Source of the DNA: Bigelowiella natans CCMP2755
Taxonomy: Eukaryota > Cercozoa > Chlorarachniophyceae
Reading direction: 5' to 3'
Assembly (NCBI GenBank): GCA_000320545.1
Contig: ADNK01001326.1
Location: forward strand, 26,001-90,000
Length of the DNA: 64,000 nucleotides
The notes beneath the pieces are model-generated. The model made no database searches and was not told the DNA's origin. It worked only from the letters and a program-made list of their open reading frames with translations. The position numbers and the translations under genes are program-made. Below, piece after piece: positions 11,956 through 23,597 of this stretch (within the stretch, counting starts at the first letter, position 1; each line of letters opens with the position of its first letter).

Positions 11956-12597
11956 CACTTATTAGACACACCAAATGAACTTGTGAACTACCTGATGAAC
12001 ACGTGTAGACAAGTCTAGCTAGCTAGACCATGTACACGAATAGAGCCCATGCATGGGGCTACATTTCGTTGCATTGCGCTGGGCTTACTAGCTAAGCATA
12101 GCTAGATTAGATATAGCAGCAGCAGCAGCACCATAGCATCGAACATGCCTAGATGCATGTCACAGCAGCCATCTCAAATTTCAGATCTCTGCTCTGTGCA
12201 GAAATGTTGATGCTAGTTCTAGAGTTTTCAATTGTACGACGATACAACAAACACTGCAGCTGGAGCATTCCAGGATCATAACAAATTCTCCTACATCCAG
12301 ACTGGCATGCGTAGTGTAGGCATGCATCGTTCATGTGCGTCTATCGGCCTCTTTGGTTTCATCATTTGTCGATTGTTTGTTCAAATCTGGGCAAGAGGGA
12401 CGAAATCTAACATGCCCTTGCATGTCCAAATGACAAATCCATCATTCAGCCTGCAAGCTAGAGATGTACCAATAAAACTAGAATTCCTACTATGTAACTG
12501 CAAATCTGCGTCTAGTTTTTTCTGAAATTTAGAGCGTAGCAGGCAAACGTTGTGTTTTCTTTGAAAAAAGGGAATTATCTCTTGGATAACTACTGTC

Positions 12598-14058
12598 TTA
12601 GTCTCGACATCGATACCTTTCATACACACTTACATCACAAATTGTTGTAGGGAGATATTGAGGTGAAATTTTACCTTCTCTCAGAAACCTTAATCCTTGC
12701 TGTCTATGTATGTGCTCCGACACTGCATACATGATATGCAAATGAAGAAAAGAAGATGAAAACATTACTGCAGTGACAGCTCCATATCCTGAGAGCGGTA
12801 ACTTTTGCACAACCTACGAAAAGTATTAACTGAAACAAGAACTTCATATAACAAGGGGAAATACCTCGCCCAGATTATGCGATCCCAGAGAGCAGATGAT
12901 GACAGATAGATTTGATGAGCGTTTTTCTTGTTCAATACAGATTATCTGTGACTTTTCTTTGTTAAAACAGAGCTCCGATTGGTTCTGCAATAGCACATTC
13001 TCTATTTTTGCCAGAGGTCGTCGATTGACCGGATTGTCTTGACTAATCGTTGTGACGTGACGCCTCTTTCTGCATCTCCATGGTATTCGCCCTATTGTTG
13101 TTTCGGACGATGACAAATTGCGTTTATTGTGATTTCCATAATTTTTGGATAAGATTTTGACATCCCAGATATAAATACTAGAGTTCTCCTGGTGTCTTCT
13201 TCTGGTGGAAGCTTTTGTTTGTCGCCTCTTCTTGGACGAATTCCCTGACCGCACGGCAGTCACGACTAACGAAGATTCTACTAGAACTGAAACTGCATTC
13301 ACTGTGGAATCATCTCCAAAAATCCTAATATTTCTTTCCGAGAATACTTTAGATGGTTTAAGAGAAAGCACATCTTTGTGGATCTGGATATAGTTTCCAG
13401 TACCAACTAAAAGATGAGAAACCTGTTCCTTTGATTCGTAATAAAATGTCATTGATGCTATGGTATCCTGAAATGGAAGAGCTTTAATTTTCTTCATTCT
13501 TGCAGTGTCCCATATTATGACTTCATTGCAGCTTGCACTATCAGAATTAAATAATAGTTTGGGAATTGTAGTCAGTAGGTGAGTGAAACAAAAATACCTG
13601 GCAAGAATCCCTTGTTCGTGTCTACAATACACGAGAAGAGAAGGGGAGTGAGAATGTCCACTTAACGTCTCTGAAGAACCTAGAAAGAAAGGAGACGATA
13701 TCGTCAAAGTTCCGAAAGTAACAAAAATCGAGGAGCCATACATACCACTTGTGTAAGTGTTCCTATTCTTTCTGAATATCCTGATACACTTATCACCACA
13801 AGCCGCAGCAAACTCCCGACCGCACACCGAAGAGGCAAGAGCCAATACTTCGATGTTTTCTGATGATGTAATGTGTTGTTCAATTTCCTGACATCGAATT
13901 GGGTTTACGATATCTTCAGCGTTGGTTCTGCGAAGGCAATGGTTGAGAACGCTCTTCGTTTCAACCCTTCCGATAATCCCAAGTCGTTTTTTTTTACACG
14001 ATAACCTTCGACTCCCAGCTGTCGAAGTCTGTCGGGAGAGAATATAGTTGGAATTCAT
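12598..14058 (-). CDS. WD40-repeat protein, unassigned subfamily
   Basis: Four exons (14058-13746, 13679-13598, 13537-12865, 12813-12598) join in phase to give 427 aa from ATG 14058 to the stop at 12598. WD-type blades are visible: EFAAACGDKCIRIFRKN, then ILASASCNEVIIWD created by a splice, then SSIYIWDVKI. Between the last two is a basic low-complexity insert (KKRRQTKASTRRRHQ). WD40 propellers usually act as binding scaffolds; no partner can be inferred. Two introns (66 and 60 nt) are multiples of three and free of stops, so the unspliced frame stays open; the WD motif ILASASCNEVIIWD appears only after removing the 60-nt one. The 51-nt last intron uses GAG|GTATTT and GTAG|GTTGTG. Another undetected intron in the C-terminal third is possible. 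Confidence 0.8.
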
Positions 14059-14417
14059 TAGTTAAAGGAGCGAAGTCCCGGCCCTTGTTTCGTAAAAAAG
14101 TATGTGGCACAAAAAGGAAGCAGGGCTAGCGGTTGATTATAAGTACTCAGAAGTAGCACACATCTAAAATTTACCTAAAAATACAGAATTCGACTACAAA
14201 CTAAACAAATATCAGAGTTTCAGAGATGTCGTAGTACACGATCAATGATTCTTTCAAATATTTTGATGATCTTAAGTTGAAATACTTCTGATTGTCTGAG
14301 AATATACATTTATTTCCCCATTTTTCGTGTTATCCAGGTCCTTTATGTTTGTATTTATTGATTATCGTCAATCGAAAGGAATATCCCAGTCAAAATAATT
14401 TAGATCAATGCCACATA

Positions 14418-14928
14418 TCAAATTCCAGACAATATTCTGGTGCCGTCTCGCATATTTACGAGAAATCTCCAATAATTTCTCCTATTTACTGACATGGGGT
14501 ACCTCAACATCTCACATTCGACGAGATGCTGAATAAGAGAATTAAAAGAACTGGAGAAGAAGCTAGATTTCAAGGGTTTCTTCTCCAAAATCAGAGGTCG
14601 TATGATACCAAGCTGAGCCAACATTGGCATACACGCACGGAAAACGTGCCTACCCATTTGAAAGACGTCAACTTGCACGCAACCGCACTCATTCAGATTT
14701 TCAATTAAATTGAGGGGGGCATCATGTATGCCTTTTGTTGCAGAAATTGTATTTGTCCTCTATTCTGCAATTGTTTTGTTCGTGTTTTATCCCTTTTACA
14801 GCGTGAGGAAGTCGCTTTGTGAGCTGTGTCAGCAGATGAAAGACATAGAAGATGTATTAAATTGGTTTTCAAAGCAAATATTTCAGAAATCGTCTAATAT
14901 TCCTGGCAAAAGTAAATACGAAATATGA
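14418..14928 (+). CDS. Weakly supported exons of an unidentified + gene
   Basis: A + frame ending in TAA at 14706-14708 translates to protein-like sequence (LTFDEMLNKRIKRTGEEARF, then HWHTRTENVPTHLKDV). A second frame ends in TGA at 14928 after CELCQQMKDIEDVLNWF, preceded by a hydrophobic stretch and a possible TTTTACAG acceptor. They may be alternative or successive last exons of one gene lying upstream of the zinc-finger gene. A - strand frame over 14418-14678 is also open, so strand is not certain. Bases 14929-15300 hold AT-rich sequence with AATAAA-like motifs and no clear gene. Confidence 0.3.
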
Positions 14929-15365
14929 ATATTTATGGCTTTACAGTAACGCAACACCATCATTTCCCATCTGTATTCTGAAATCTTTGTTTTGGGTACC
15001 ATGGAGTCTTTGTTTCCAAATGCAGTGCTTTTCTATCCTACGGCATAAGAACACAGTGTCCTTTCCAATTAACACGGCCTTATTTGACAGGAATTCAGCT
15101 GAATAAAATACCTTTAATGAAAAAAAAGCATATCAATTGAATAATAAAAGCCTTTTAAATCATGTCGTTATATGCAAAAGAGTTACATTTTGCTAATTTT
15201 CCTCGGAATAAAGCTATTGAGTAGGTTTGTACATGCCATATCGTGGAACCTTTCCAGCCCTTCCCGTTGGCACGTTTTGATTCACGCTGACTGACCCCTA
15301 CATATTAACGGGGCGAGGCCCGTATAATCTTAACGGCGAAGTAGAGAATCCAGACCATCAAATAT

Positions 15366-16171
15366 AATGGCTCTATCTACACCGTGGTCTCTGGCACCGT
15401 CGTCATCCTCATCCGAGGTGGAATGGATTTCTAAATGGACGACCAGTCTTCGACAGATTCTCTGCTCTTCTAGATGGTATTCAAGCACCAGCTTCAACAA
15501 GAGCAGCAAATTGCACAAGTGCAGACTCTCGGCCAGTAAGATCGAGCTCGTAAAAATGATTTGGAGGATGCGTTGGTTGATTTTAGTAGTCCATCACATT
15601 CTGAAGAAGAAACATAGAATGTCTTTCGATGCAAACATCGCTCAGAAGCAGGTTCCAACGAAAAGATGCCCAGGTGGTTCAATTCCTAATGGAAAAGGAG
15701 TGCAATTATTGCCTTTTTGCAGAGTTGAATCTTTTAAAGCTCCATTGCATTGCAAGCAGAGAAATCGATGTATTGGGAAGCTGCGTCGAGCCAAAAGTCA
15801 GCATTTTACAAGAGATGTCAACAGTAGTCACGATTCAATTTTTTTACAATGTAGTAGCAAGAAGAAGAAGTCAGTTAATTTTGACGACTTAAATTCTGGA
15901 GATATATCGTGCGGACATGAATGCTTGTTTTGCCAAAAATCGCTCCATCCGGAGGGGCAAATGTATATGTACAGAGACTCAATATTTTGCTCCGAAACCT
16001 GTCGAGCAAGCCAGATTCGTACCGATAGCACAAGTAGAACAGAGTGTATGGAGAGTCTACTCTATGGGACAGTATCAGTTGGACTACTCTGATAAGACTT
16101 CTACTCTAGTTGAAAATATTAATTCACGCCAGGATAGAGATAATAGAGATACGTCCTGTATGGTAAAATGA
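15366..16171 (+). CDS. FLZ-type (FCS-like) zinc-finger protein
   Basis: The C-terminal part contains CLFCQKSLHPEGQMYMYRDS followed by IFCSETCR. The pattern C-x2-C, then MYMYRD, then FCSxxCR is the hallmark of the FLZ (DUF581) zinc finger known chiefly from land plants, where it binds SnRK1 kinase subunits. Upstream coding appears in another frame (15629-15835, including CNYCLFAELNLLKLHC), and a short intron near 15826-15855 (ACA|GTAGTC to TGTAG) would bring it into the FLZ frame; this junction is tentative. A 5' exon around 15366-15520 is weaker. After the finger two frames stay open (one to about 16090, one ending MVK at 16171), so the exact C-terminus is unsettled. The N-terminal start at 15367 is only the first ATG of the longest frame. 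Confidence is high for the motif and low for the gene model. Confidence 0.65.
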
Positions 16172-16493
16172 AAAAGAAACTTTAATTTATACATAATAAT
16201 AAAATTAGACCAATTAATATATGCTGCTAGTCGGTTCTCTTTCTTGTGTAACAATTTTGGATCGGATAGGGCAAATCTGAACTCGCAACGCTGCGTCGTC
16301 TCAAGTCAATTCGACGAAGTAGTGATTATGTGCTGTATACCTATTGCAGCAATATGCGTTCCACGCATCATGCGATGTGAAATACCGCTGTGCACGCACT
16401 AGCGATACAGTCTAGACAGTACGCACATGATGACATACTTGATGAAGCGCTAGCTACGACGTCGTATAAGACGACGGATGTGCAATTAATCAA

Positions 16494-16556
16494 TCAAACT
16501 TGTTCGATGGTCATCCTTATCATGTAGCTATGCAATGCAGCGGCTACGTAGCAGCT
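16494..16556 (-). repeat. Dispersed 3'-tail repeat copy
   Basis: On the - strand this reads TAGCCGCTGCATTGCATAGC followed by AAGGATGACCATCGAACAAG, matching the reference copy at 11878 with substitutions. The terminal CCGTCTC portion is not evident. Confidence 0.75.
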
Positions 16557-17592
16557 ACAATCTAGACAATCTACATGTTATGGGTGTTTCAAATGATGAA
16601 ATGTTGTGAGTGATGCGACTAGATGATGCAACTTAAAACTGTCGGGGTCATGTCTAGCTAATCTAGCCATGTACCAATCTTCCAATGCATGAACCCAAAA
16701 GCAACTCACCTCAAATTCGCCTTTGATGTCCCTTTTAGTCCCCACATCTTTGCATTGAGCCTCCGATCCAGCCAACATTCACATGATCGTGAATGAGGAA
16801 TCATTCTTTCCCCAACTAGCTAACCCTGTCAATCACGGCCACCACAGCCAGGCCCGCGCGTGATCTGTGATCCCGGATTTTCGTTGCAAAATCCATTTTG
16901 CGCGCGCATGCGTTCAAATTGCTTTCACATGCACGTTGTGTCTGAACGCAATCTAGCAATGTCGGTCATGCACGGGACCTTTTCGTTGCAAATTCCATGG
17001 TCATGCAGGAAACGAATTGCGCTTCAAATTTTTGTGACACCTCTCGGTTTTGTTTCCGTGTTTGTTCAACATTTGTACGAAATTCGTCCTTTCAATGTGC
17101 GTCAAAACCTCAAAAAAGCATGTTTACTGACCACGTTTTGTCGAAAATGTGGATTTTTGCAGCCCGCAACCCACTTGTCATGTGTTTGTGGTCACATGCA
17201 CGCGCTGTGCTGCGCTTGCTAGTCGCCTGCGAGCTCGCATTTGCAATTTCGGACATCCTGATCACGCCAGGCTAGCAGGCTAGCAGGGCCTGGCTATGGT
17301 GGCCGTGAATCTTCGCAAGCAAGCGATCGGAGCACGCTTCGTGACTCCCTGCATGATGATCGATCCACGGGACCACGCCAATGCAATTTGCACACACGTA
17401 GACATGAAGTCTCTGCAGCGCACCGGGTTTTCGGCACATGTGTTGCTCTGATGCCACGTGTAGCGATCGAAGAACATGTGGTGTGAATTACGTGTGTTCG
17501 CACGTGCGTACGCCACATGGACATGAAGTCTCCATGCGTACGTGCACGATGTGTGCGCATGCACATGACAGTCGAGACAAACAGACACAACC

Positions 17593-17680
17593 TGAGCGCT
17601 GTGACCGCTGCTTTGCACAGCTACATCAAGCAGGATGCTGACCATTGAAAAGATTTGATCACTTCATTGCATCCGTCTCT
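17593..17680 (+). repeat. Dispersed 3'-tail repeat copy
   Basis: Contains GACCGCTGCTTTGCACAGCT, then ACCATTGAAAAGATTTGATC, then CATTGCATCCGTCTC. It is close to the reference copy at 11878 but has a small insertion between the first two blocks. Confidence 0.85.
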
Positions 17681-18244
17681 AGCTCACGATGCGCGCGCCA
17701 CCAAGCACGATGCGATGCTGCATGTGCGTGCATGCATGTACGTGCTGTACGCAGCAGCAGCTTGATGATTGATGATTCATTTTCGCTGCAATGCTCGCCT
17801 TTCGATTTTGCATTGCACGCATCAGCCACAACAGCGCATCGCACATCGCATGGCACCTATGCTAGCTGGCACGCAAAGGCACACATCCGCAAATATATAC
17901 CGCTTATTAGGGCTCGGATTACGCATGCAACACGGGTTATGCTGCATACATATAGTGGAGACTTCTTCTCCACATACATGCTGACTTGCACGATTCATTT
18001 AGAGATGCGTTTAAACATGTAGGCTGTAGTGTTATGCATGCTGCAACACAACGCCATGCTAGCATGTGCGAGACACATCACATGGAATCATTCGCAAGCT
18101 GGCTGGGACTAGGTCGGTCGTATACCGCCCGCGATCATCATGCATATCACGTTTATCGCTCGGAAGAGGTTTACAGCAAGATCCACGAAAATCGTTAGTC
18201 GTGTGTGACATACCTGTGTGAATGTGTGTTTGTGACACTAAAAT

Positions 18245-20701
18245 CTATTTACAAATGTGCAGCATGGTTTTCGAGGATGCCCTATTAATCATTGCAACAA
18301 TTTTATTTGCTGCATCGTCTTGGTCACCGTCGACATAAGTTGCAAAAAGTCTAGAAGTTGATCCTCCTTGACCAGGATCAGAACTCAGATTTCCAATTCG
18401 CAATTGTCTTTTAGTTTGTGCTTTCTTTGTAGAAGACGCATAGGATTTAACTGGTCTATGTGGAGAAATGAACTTGGATGGGAAATTTGAGGTTTCACGA
18501 AGAAGATTTGTCGTTGATAATCTGCCACGAGGAGAACGTAATTCCAGTTTGCTACTGCATGCGTGCGACAGAGACGCTGTACTACTCAATACTCTACGAT
18601 GAGAGTTACTCTTTGCATACGTCATGTTTTTTTTGAAGAAAAAAGTTCGCAGAGGAGGGGAGACTGAAGATTTCTTGGTAGTCTCAGACCTTGACGAGAC
18701 CATTCTAGCTTCGTGCTCGCCAACACCAATGTCTTCTATAAGATTTTGGTAAGACTGGCATTTAGCCTCATCCTTATCATCACTTCTAAAGCATTTGTTA
18801 TCATCATCGTTCTGTTGAACGCTTCTCGATGAAGTTAACACTTTATTGCTCTCTTCTTCCCCTACAAGTTTCGTTGAAAAATAGTATACTTTCTCCGGAG
18901 ATTTTCGAAGCTGACTTCGCGAAGTAAGAGAACGATGAGTGGTAGGGCTATGATGTCTGATCTTCCTACTTGGCGTTCCATTTCTTCCTCGATGCTTTGT
19001 TGTCGTCGTCGTCGTCAGTGGTGGCACATTTCTAGTACTAGTATTACTATTGGCGATTGATTTGAACATGCCACCGTTGGTTTGGATCGGCGTTCTCTTG
19101 TTCATGTGGCGGCCGGCCTGAGACCTCGCCGATGATGACGATGATGATATCATCAGGGCGAAACAGTTATGTAGAATACCAAACGCCTTGGCTCGATTCA
19201 TATTCAGCCACTTGTACACCAGAAGATTATTATAACGATGATACTGGAAAAGGTGATTATATTTTTCGCAATTTTTTAGTGTAGGAAAGATTCGTTTGAA
19301 GTTTCCGCATCGTTCTTGTTCCAAGTGTGTCTCAGTTAGCACCTGCAGAGAGTATTGTTATTGTTATTATTATTGTTATTATTATTATGTCGTTGATGAA
19401 TGAAGGAAAGAAGGAAGGAGGGTCTGTCTCCTTCTATTGGATGGTGGAAGATAGAGATAGGATAGATAATGTGGTGTGCTGACATATTGTTGGAACAAGC
19501 TACTACTACTACTACTACTACTACTACTTGTTATTATTATACAACCACCTTTAGGTCATATCGGCTCAGCTGGGATGCATCCAACGCGTCAGACATTTTC
19601 CTAAGCTTTTGTATCTCTAAAGTGCTTGGATTTGTATGTCCGATGGGATCGCCAAGTTTTCGTGCCTTTCTAGTCTTTGACAGTCTGCTTATTTCCTACA
19701 GTATGTTCATGAAAGTGATGACAGAGTTTAGGGAGGAATAAACTCAATCTGACACATATAACTGAACCAAAAACGACCCACGTAATTTTGATAAGTTCTA
19801 TCTCTAGAACCCCAAATTAGAATTATACGAGAGCAAGTACCTTCTTCGCATCTACTGCAGGAACTCCGCATAAATGTAAAGCATCAGTCATTAGCTGTGT
19901 CTTGATGAATTTATCCAATGGAGAAGAAGATGAGAGGGATGGTGAATTGTTTACTTCGAGAAGCCACGGCTGAAATATTACATTAAACATCAAGTAATGT
20001 TCGATGTACAATTATTCAGAAAATGTGATAATAATAATTTCAAAAAACTGCAGCGTTCTACAATCACCTTGAGGCTGGAATCTAAGAGAATGTCAAACCC
20101 CATAACCTAAAAACAACAACAACAACAACAAAAACGACCACCACAAAAAGAGATGTAAATGTAGCACGTAAGCAAATTGAACCAAAAAAACCTCCCTCAA
20201 CATCAATGCATCTAATCAATATTATTAGCTGAAATGCTTGCAAGGAGAAAAATAAGTAAAAGAAGCGCTCAAACATCCAAGTCAAACATCTGAGCTTATA
20301 CTAAATCCACAAAGTAGCACTTGTGTGTGTATGAATTTTGTCACGAAGAGGCAAAAGAGCGCATAGTGCGTGCAAACCTCAATTGTTTGGTGTGTAGTTT
20401 GTATTGGAGAATATAAACTCATTTAATGTGTATCTACGTGTTTCAACTCATATTATTAGCTTTATAAATATTTGTATGTCCGAAATGGGTGAAACTTCAT
20501 TGTTGTCTATGGTGTACGAGGCATTTCTACATTTCTTCTTCTTCTTCTTCTCCTTCTACTACTACTATTACTACCTCAAAACAATTGTTACGATTGATTC
20601 CATATGATTTCTGGCGGACATTGACGTCTGATTCTATGCTTAATAAGGTCTTTATTACAACACCCTCAATTTCAGCCCAGATCTGCCGCACAAAGCACAA
20701 A

Positions 20702-20747
<46 letters not shown>

Positions 20748-21331
20748 AGGGGAAACGGAATAATTATTTTAATGTTAAAATGTAGTAGGGTGCAAAGAAC
20801 GATACCTTGTTGTCATCGATGCCCCTCTCGGAAAGATAACTTCTAAGTGCTCTGACACTCCACTATTTATATCCACCAAATATAACAACAACTCAAGACT
20901 AGTAGCATCATCCTCATCATTATGATCGTACTATCATCGTACTACTACTACTACTTCCTCATAAGGAAATTACTAAAACCTTGCTTCCAATCCCATCTTC
21001 CCCTGCGTCGGTATTCTTCACGAAATTCTTGGAGTGCTTGTTCACGCTATAGTTCGTCAGGTGAATATATTTCTGCTTAGTACTCGTTGCCTGTGTAAAA
21101 AGTCAGGTGATGATATATAGTTCTGCTTAGTACTCGTTGCCTGTGAAGTAGTAGTAGTAATAGTAGTAACCTTGGTTGTGTATTTCTTTGTCGCGAATCT
21201 GACAAGCCCATCTACGATATTGTCGTTGTTATCATCATCATCATCATCATCATCATCCGTAAGAAGAAGAAGAAAAAGAAGACAACGACGACGATGATAC
21301 GGCTTCGTGAGCTTGTACTTGAATCATAGGT

Positions 21332-21370
<39 letters not shown>

Positions 21371-22834
21371 CTCTGTACATGTAAACTCTTAGTGGATTGA
21401 AGCATGAGACTAAAATGTAGATTCTCATATCGTATTTCCTCCTAAGTGTAAATCATTATTACAATCGTAGTAGCAGTAGGAACAACAGCACCAATGGCAT
21501 GAAGTGAGGAAGGGGAAGGAGTGTGATTAGCCTTGGGATATGCCACTCACCCGCCGATGAGATGTGGATCCATCACATATTTGGAAACTACGCAAGGTTT
21601 ATTCTTGTTCACCTCGCTTGGCTTGTTTATTACTTGAATGCCTACAAGGAGACAGAAAGAAAGAAAGAAACACGACACTTCTCATACTTACACATCGCTT
21701 ATTTCAGGGGAATTTTCACCTTTTCCGCAACTCTTATTTGTAGGTTTTATAATCCACATTTGGCCATTTAAACTTTGAGCCCTACGCTTGAATAAATCCC
21801 ATTCGCTGATATTATAAACGTAAGAATAATTTGAATACTTACTTCAACTCACATAACGACGAATCTGATATCTCATGCCCATGATGATAAAACATACCCA
21901 GGAAGTACGAAGGTTTCGGGGATAAAATTGAAGTCAGAACTAAATTTGGTTTGGTGATATCTGATAATAATTCACACAGCAGCATGCTATCTGTCAGTAC
22001 ACACTAAAGTTGTTCTCGAGCTTCAAGATTTTAGTCACAACTGCAAGCTGGGGTACCTGCGAAGTTTCATTATGTTCTTGATGAGAAGATCCTTTCTCCC
22101 CAAACCAAAGGACCCCGGGAAATGGTTGACTTTCTGGAATGGGTTGAGTTTACAATACTGCTCAGCTGGTAAGAAGTTTGACCAGAAAACATTGGCTAGG
22201 CGCGTTGTTGGGGTCCTTTGAAACCCAGACCGATGCAACGCGTTCACCACACAGTTGTACTCCCAAACCTTTGAAGAAATCTTAAATCTCAGCTTTGGGC
22301 GATTAGAGTCTTCCAATAGGTGAGCAGTTTTCCTACGCGTCATTTTCTTTCTTCACCAAGTAAGGACGATGGATAGTCAAAGAATACCGTTCTTGTAATC
22401 AGCCGATGATGACTGCTTTTCGAAAATGGATTCTTAAGGACACGAACAGGTTTATTACCAGCGGCAATGTCTTTAGGCGTGCCATGGAGATGGATGTTCC
22501 CCCTCTTTGCATTCACTACTACTGCTTTCGCTTTAGTAGATTTCAACACTTTAATCTTCCTAGCCTTTTTCGTTTTCTTGATTTTTTTCTCAAGCTTGTT
22601 TACCGCTCCAGAATGCGGTATTACATTCTTAGACACTACTCGGTGAAAACAGGAGTCATTGCACACGTGGCCTTCAGCGGGTAGATTTTCCGGGCAGGCA
22701 TCACTAGAAGAGCTACTAGTTATTGAGGTAGCAGTGGAGACATGATCGCTTTTCTTCATCTTCTTCATCATCTTTGAATCTTTTAATCGGTAAGAGAGCA
22801 TGGCTGATCCTCCTGCTGGTTCAGAAGAATTCAT
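18245..22834 (-). CDS. Tubulin-tyrosine-ligase-like protein (probable tubulin polyglutamylase)
   Basis: TTLL enzymes add glutamate (or similar) side chains to tubulin tails with ATP. Fourteen exons keep phase and give 899 aa: 22834-22357, 22309-22057, 21939-21898, 21772-21720, 21641-21551, 21441-21371, 21211-21171, 21072-20980, 20862-20806, 20682-20575, 20106-20068, 19969-19841, 19695-19549, 19342-18245. The core has family motifs in order: LRFKISSKVWEYN, KVNHFPGSFGLGRKDLLIKN, DFNFIPETFVLP, WIIKPTNKSCGKGIQV (ATP-grasp lysine and glycine loop), KYDMRIYILV, DGLVRFATKKY, HLTNYSVNKHSKNF, GFDILLDSSLK and PWLLEVNNSPSL. The FPGSF and KPTNKSCGKG types most resemble TTLL4/5-like polyglutamylases; the subtype is inferred. 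The lysine-rich N-terminus (about 150 aa) and the long Ser/Arg-rich C-terminal exon look disordered. It is divergent from the phosphatidylserine synthase gene. One intron has a duplicated 3' splice region. Confidence 0.96.
21071..21145. repeat. 25-bp direct repeat duplicating a branch point and splice acceptor
   Basis: The 25 bases at 21071-21095 recur exactly at 21121-21145. On the - (gene) strand each copy contains TACTAAGCAG, the presumed branch point and AG acceptor of the exon starting at 21072. So this TTLL intron (21171 to 21072) carries two copies of its 3' splice signal 50 nt apart. Confidence 0.9.
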
Positions 22835-23139
22835 AAAACTAATTCGCTTCCATTGGCGAGGTCACCTTAGTTTTAGGTCCCATGTTTGGAAACTTCTATG
22901 ATAAAATTCTAAACCACTCAGTGTCCTGTAGGAAGGAGACTGCTGCTGTTTCCTCCAAATGATCGATTGTGGGATTTCCTCCTCCTCCTCCTCCCACTAC
23001 GAGTCCGTTGTCTCACACTCTTCCTTGATGTCTGATGATGATATCCAGTTTGACTTAAAAGAGTTTGGTTTAAGGCTCTGCCTCTCATAACATATAAAAA
23101 TATTTGCTTGACGAATCACAGCCTGCACTTACAACTATA

Positions 23140-23196
<57 letters not shown>

Positions 23197-23597
23197 GCGA
23201 GTCTCGTCTCCTTCCTATCCTCCTCCTCCTCCTCGACAGATGTTGCTGTTACGTCTGAATTAATTAACGGGACGTGCGGACGGGTAGGTGATGTCACCGG
23301 AGACTCCTTCGAGATAATACATGTTGTCAATAAAATACATGCGGTTTTTTGTCAACGACATCAATTATGTATGGCTTTTTCCTAAAGTTATGAGTACTTT
23401 GACGACGACGTCTGCTGATTGAGGAGCCATTGTGAAGGAAAGAAAGGAGGACGAAAAGACGCATCTTGAGGAACCTTCTGATTCTCAGCAAAACAGAATA
23501 AGGTTCAGTCATCATTCTACACATCCCATCAGAACATTTTATCACCAAGAACTAATTGATTAATTTACAATAAATATCTAAATAGTGCGAGTAGTCT
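22835..23597. promoter_or_regulatory. Divergent intergenic region between TTLL (-) and phosphatidylserine synthase (+)
   Basis: The 763 bases separate two start codons pointing apart, so both promoters should lie here. Contents: a TCC-rich stretch (about 22978-22995), a (TAC)n tract at about 23138-23196 and a short two-strand open stretch at 23197-23340 that could be a small exon on either strand but has no family signature. No TATA box or other core element is recognised. Confidence 0.45.

Larger units (their letters stand above)
9959..12597. repeat. Repeat island between converging genes
   Basis: About 2.6 kb without host genes, between the TGA of a + gene and the stop of the - strand WD40 gene. 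It holds a minus-strand fragment of the dispersed 3'-tail repeat (10012-10048), the palindrome CATGCTAGCATG (10119-10130), many GCTAGCTAGCTAG runs, a self-similar cysteine-codon-rich segment (10455-10895) and a LINE-like ORF remnant (11236-11934). The motif CACACTTATTAGAC occurs at about 11329 and 11954. Confidence 0.75.
16172..18244. repeat. Repeat island between converging genes
   Basis: About 2 kb between the FLZ gene (+) and the TTLL gene (-). It contains a - copy (16494-16556) and a + copy (17593-17680) of the dispersed 3'-tail repeat, the palindrome CATGCTAGCATG (18055-18066) and many GCATGCA and CTAGCTAG motifs. The open frames in it (such as 17280-17645) are rich in Cys, His and Met codons made by GCATGC-like repeats and are not credible genes. 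Confidence 0.75.

Noticed and set aside
17280-17645. Cys/His-rich - strand open frames
   Set aside because: Composition comes from GCATGC- and CACACG-like repeats in the island; no conserved zinc-finger spacing, and the frames overlap each other in several registers.
22406-22684. + strand open frame opposite the TTLL N-terminus
   Set aside because: The - strand frame is continuous with the phase-checked TTLL gene; this is its complement.
23104-23385. Poly-Thr frame upstream of phosphatidylserine synthase
   Set aside because: Mostly (TAC)n; the nonrepeat part is open on both strands and joins neither gene in phase.
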